64,000 nt of DNA from Magnetospirillum molischianum DSM 120. GTDB lineage: Bacteria; Pseudomonadota; Alphaproteobacteria; Rhodospirillales; Magnetospirillaceae. Under the pieces are notes generated by a model. That model made no database searches and was not told the DNA's origin. It worked only from the letters and a program-made list of their open reading frames with translations. Position numbers and translations under genes: made by a program. Positions within the stretch are counted from its first letter, which is position 1, and each line of letters starts with the position of its first letter. This document shows, piece by piece, positions 63,262 through 64,000 of the stretch. The stretch lies in NCBI RefSeq assembly GCF_000294655.1, contig NZ_CAHP01000060.1, positions 1-64,000 on the forward strand, given 5' to 3'.

Positions 63262-63644
63262 TGGGCAAGCAGACCATTTGCGTGGATTTCGACGGCGTAA
63301 TTCATGCCTACACCAGCCCGTGGTCCGGCCCCGCGGTGATCTCCGATGGGCCGGTGCCCGGCGTCATTGAATGGCTGGTTCAGATGTCCGAGCACTTCTC
63401 GGTGGCGATCTACTCGTCGCGCAGCAAGCACGAGGTCGGTTACGAGGCGATGCAGGAATGGCTTTACGAGCACATGCAGGCGGCCGGCTACGGCGCTCGT
63501 CAGTTTGCCGCCCTGAAGTGGCCCACCGAAAAGCCGCCGGCGGTTCTCTATATCGACGATCGGGCTTGGCGTTTCGACGGCCCCGGCACCTTGCCGACTC
63601 CCGAGCAGGTGCAGACTTTCAAGCCCTGGAATAAGGCGGCCTAA
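63261..63644 (+). CDS. HAD-superfamily phosphatase-like protein, 127 aa
   Basis: Motif I DFDGVIH (9-15), motif II region AIYSSRSKH (Ser), and late IDDRAWRFDG (motif IV, DD). Lacks a cap domain. Similar small HAD proteins are common in phages, possibly polynucleotide or nucleotide phosphatases. Confidence 0.85.
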   Translation: MGKQTICVDFDGVIHAYTSPWSGPAVISDGPVPGVIEWLVQMSEHFSVAIYSSRSKHEVGYEAMQEWLYEHMQAAGYGARQFAALKWPTEKPPAVLYIDDRAWRFDGPGTLPTPEQVQTFKPWNKAA

Positions 63645-63679
63645 CGCCGCGCGACACGCCGGGGTGTGCTGGGGCACAG

Positions 63680-63699
63680 TTCGCTAGTTCGCTAATTCA
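63680..63699. promoter_or_regulatory. Family 1 operator
   Basis: TTCGCTAGTTCGCTAATTCA, first family 1 site after the family 2 domain ends at 61.2 kb. Confidence 0.65.
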
Positions 63700-63714
63700 C
63701 GGATCGGAGGGAAC

Positions 63715-64000
63715 ATGAGCGTCAAAATTGGCGACACCCTGTATCGTCACGACCCCTATCGCACGCGCCCGGAGGATCGTATCGAAAAATTCACCGTCGT
63801 CGGCGAGACGCGGGTGAGCTGGATTGTCGAGCGTTATCGGCGGGAGATCAGGGTCAGCAAGAGCGATCTGACCTACAACGAGCCGCCCTATGGGCGGCGC
63901 CAACTCTACACTCGTGCGCAGATCGAGGAGCTTGAGTGGATAAAGGCCAACAGACCGAAAATCATTGATTGCGTAACGAAAACTGACAACATCAGTCTTT
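63715..64000 (+). CDS. Hypothetical protein, 3' end outside window
   Basis: SD GGAGGGAA before ATG 63715. At least 95 residues: MSVKIGDTLYRHDPYR start, a small beta domain (RIEKFTVVGETRVSWIVERY), then a basic helical region. Open at the right edge. Confidence 0.6.
   Translation, partial: MSVKIGDTLYRHDPYRTRPEDRIEKFTVVGETRVSWIVERYRREIRVSKSDLTYNEPPYGRRQLYTRAQIEELEWIKANRPKIIDCVTKTDNISL

Noticed and set aside
1-64000. tRNA, rRNA and integrase genes
   Set aside because: No cloverleaf with a GGTTCRA-type T loop, no rRNA stretch and no tyrosine or serine recombinase motif were noticed; a covariance-model and HMM search would be decisive.

Overview
The window is a GC-rich, densely packed double-stranded DNA phage genome segment with a complete siphovirus head-tail-lysis cassette. 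The host is probably a proteobacterium and plausibly an alphaproteobacterium. This rests on GC content, AHL-receptor type and family resemblance, and no host gene is present to confirm it. No integrase, CRISPR array, tRNA or insertion sequence was recognised. A ParA ATPase with a ribbon-helix-helix partner suggests that the prophage may be kept as a low-copy plasmid (a phage-plasmid).

Layout. (1) 1-21.6 kb: mostly rightward small early or accessory genes, many ending in zinc ribbons, arranged in short operons. Most operons are preceded by copies of an AT-rich palindrome (family 1, core TTCGCTAATTAGCGAA). This block holds a truncated secreted nuclease, a ParB/Srx-like protein, an unusual quorum-sensing receptor at 10.4 kb, a RelE/HigB-like toxin with an antitoxin that has lost its helix-turn-helix, and a separate module at 19.7-21.1 kb with its own GAGGGAC repeat. 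(2) 21.6-27.6 kb: a leftward block with a secreted protein, the ParA/RHH pair, a minimal protein kinase, a dNMP-kinase-like P-loop protein and an SF2 helicase. (3) 27.65-32.6 kb: rightward ParB-like proteins, an ABC ATPase and a GNAT/Mom-like protein (a candidate DNA-modification module), with small membrane proteins. (4) 32.9-48.5 kb: terminase, portal, scaffold, capsid, glutaredoxin, an Acb2-type anti-CBASS protein, connectors, tail tube, tail chaperones with a lambda-type GGGAAAG frameshift, an 1156-residue tape measure (tail near 170 nm at 0.15 nm per residue) and lambda M/L/K-like tip proteins. (5) 48.5-57.9 kb: J-like tip protein and fibres, ending with a fibre whose C-terminus is a Cys-alternating peptide next to a radical SAM/SPASM enzyme. 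(6) 58-59.5 kb: lysis genes. (7) 59.5-64 kb: PhoH, an Hfq/Sm-like protein, DnaB-type helicase and a HAD phosphatase, after which family 1 repeats reappear.

From 25.2 to 61.2 kb the intergenic regions carry about 20 copies of a second palindrome (family 2, AAGTCAGCGTTGACTT). It overlaps -35 boxes, fills 17-bp promoter spacers or sits at the start point, so it behaves like the operator of one phage-wide regulator. Both families meet back to back at 27.61-27.65 kb, in the divergent promoter region between the leftward and rightward blocks.

The most interesting items are: the LuxR-type AHL receptor that has gained an N-terminal OmpR-type DNA-binding domain and replaced its LuxR recognition helix with a four-cysteine cluster; the fibre plus radical SAM pair, which looks like a peptide-modification system acting on a virion protein; the two-operator regulatory architecture; and a six-copy 30-nt GATACGGC...GATCC element of unknown function.
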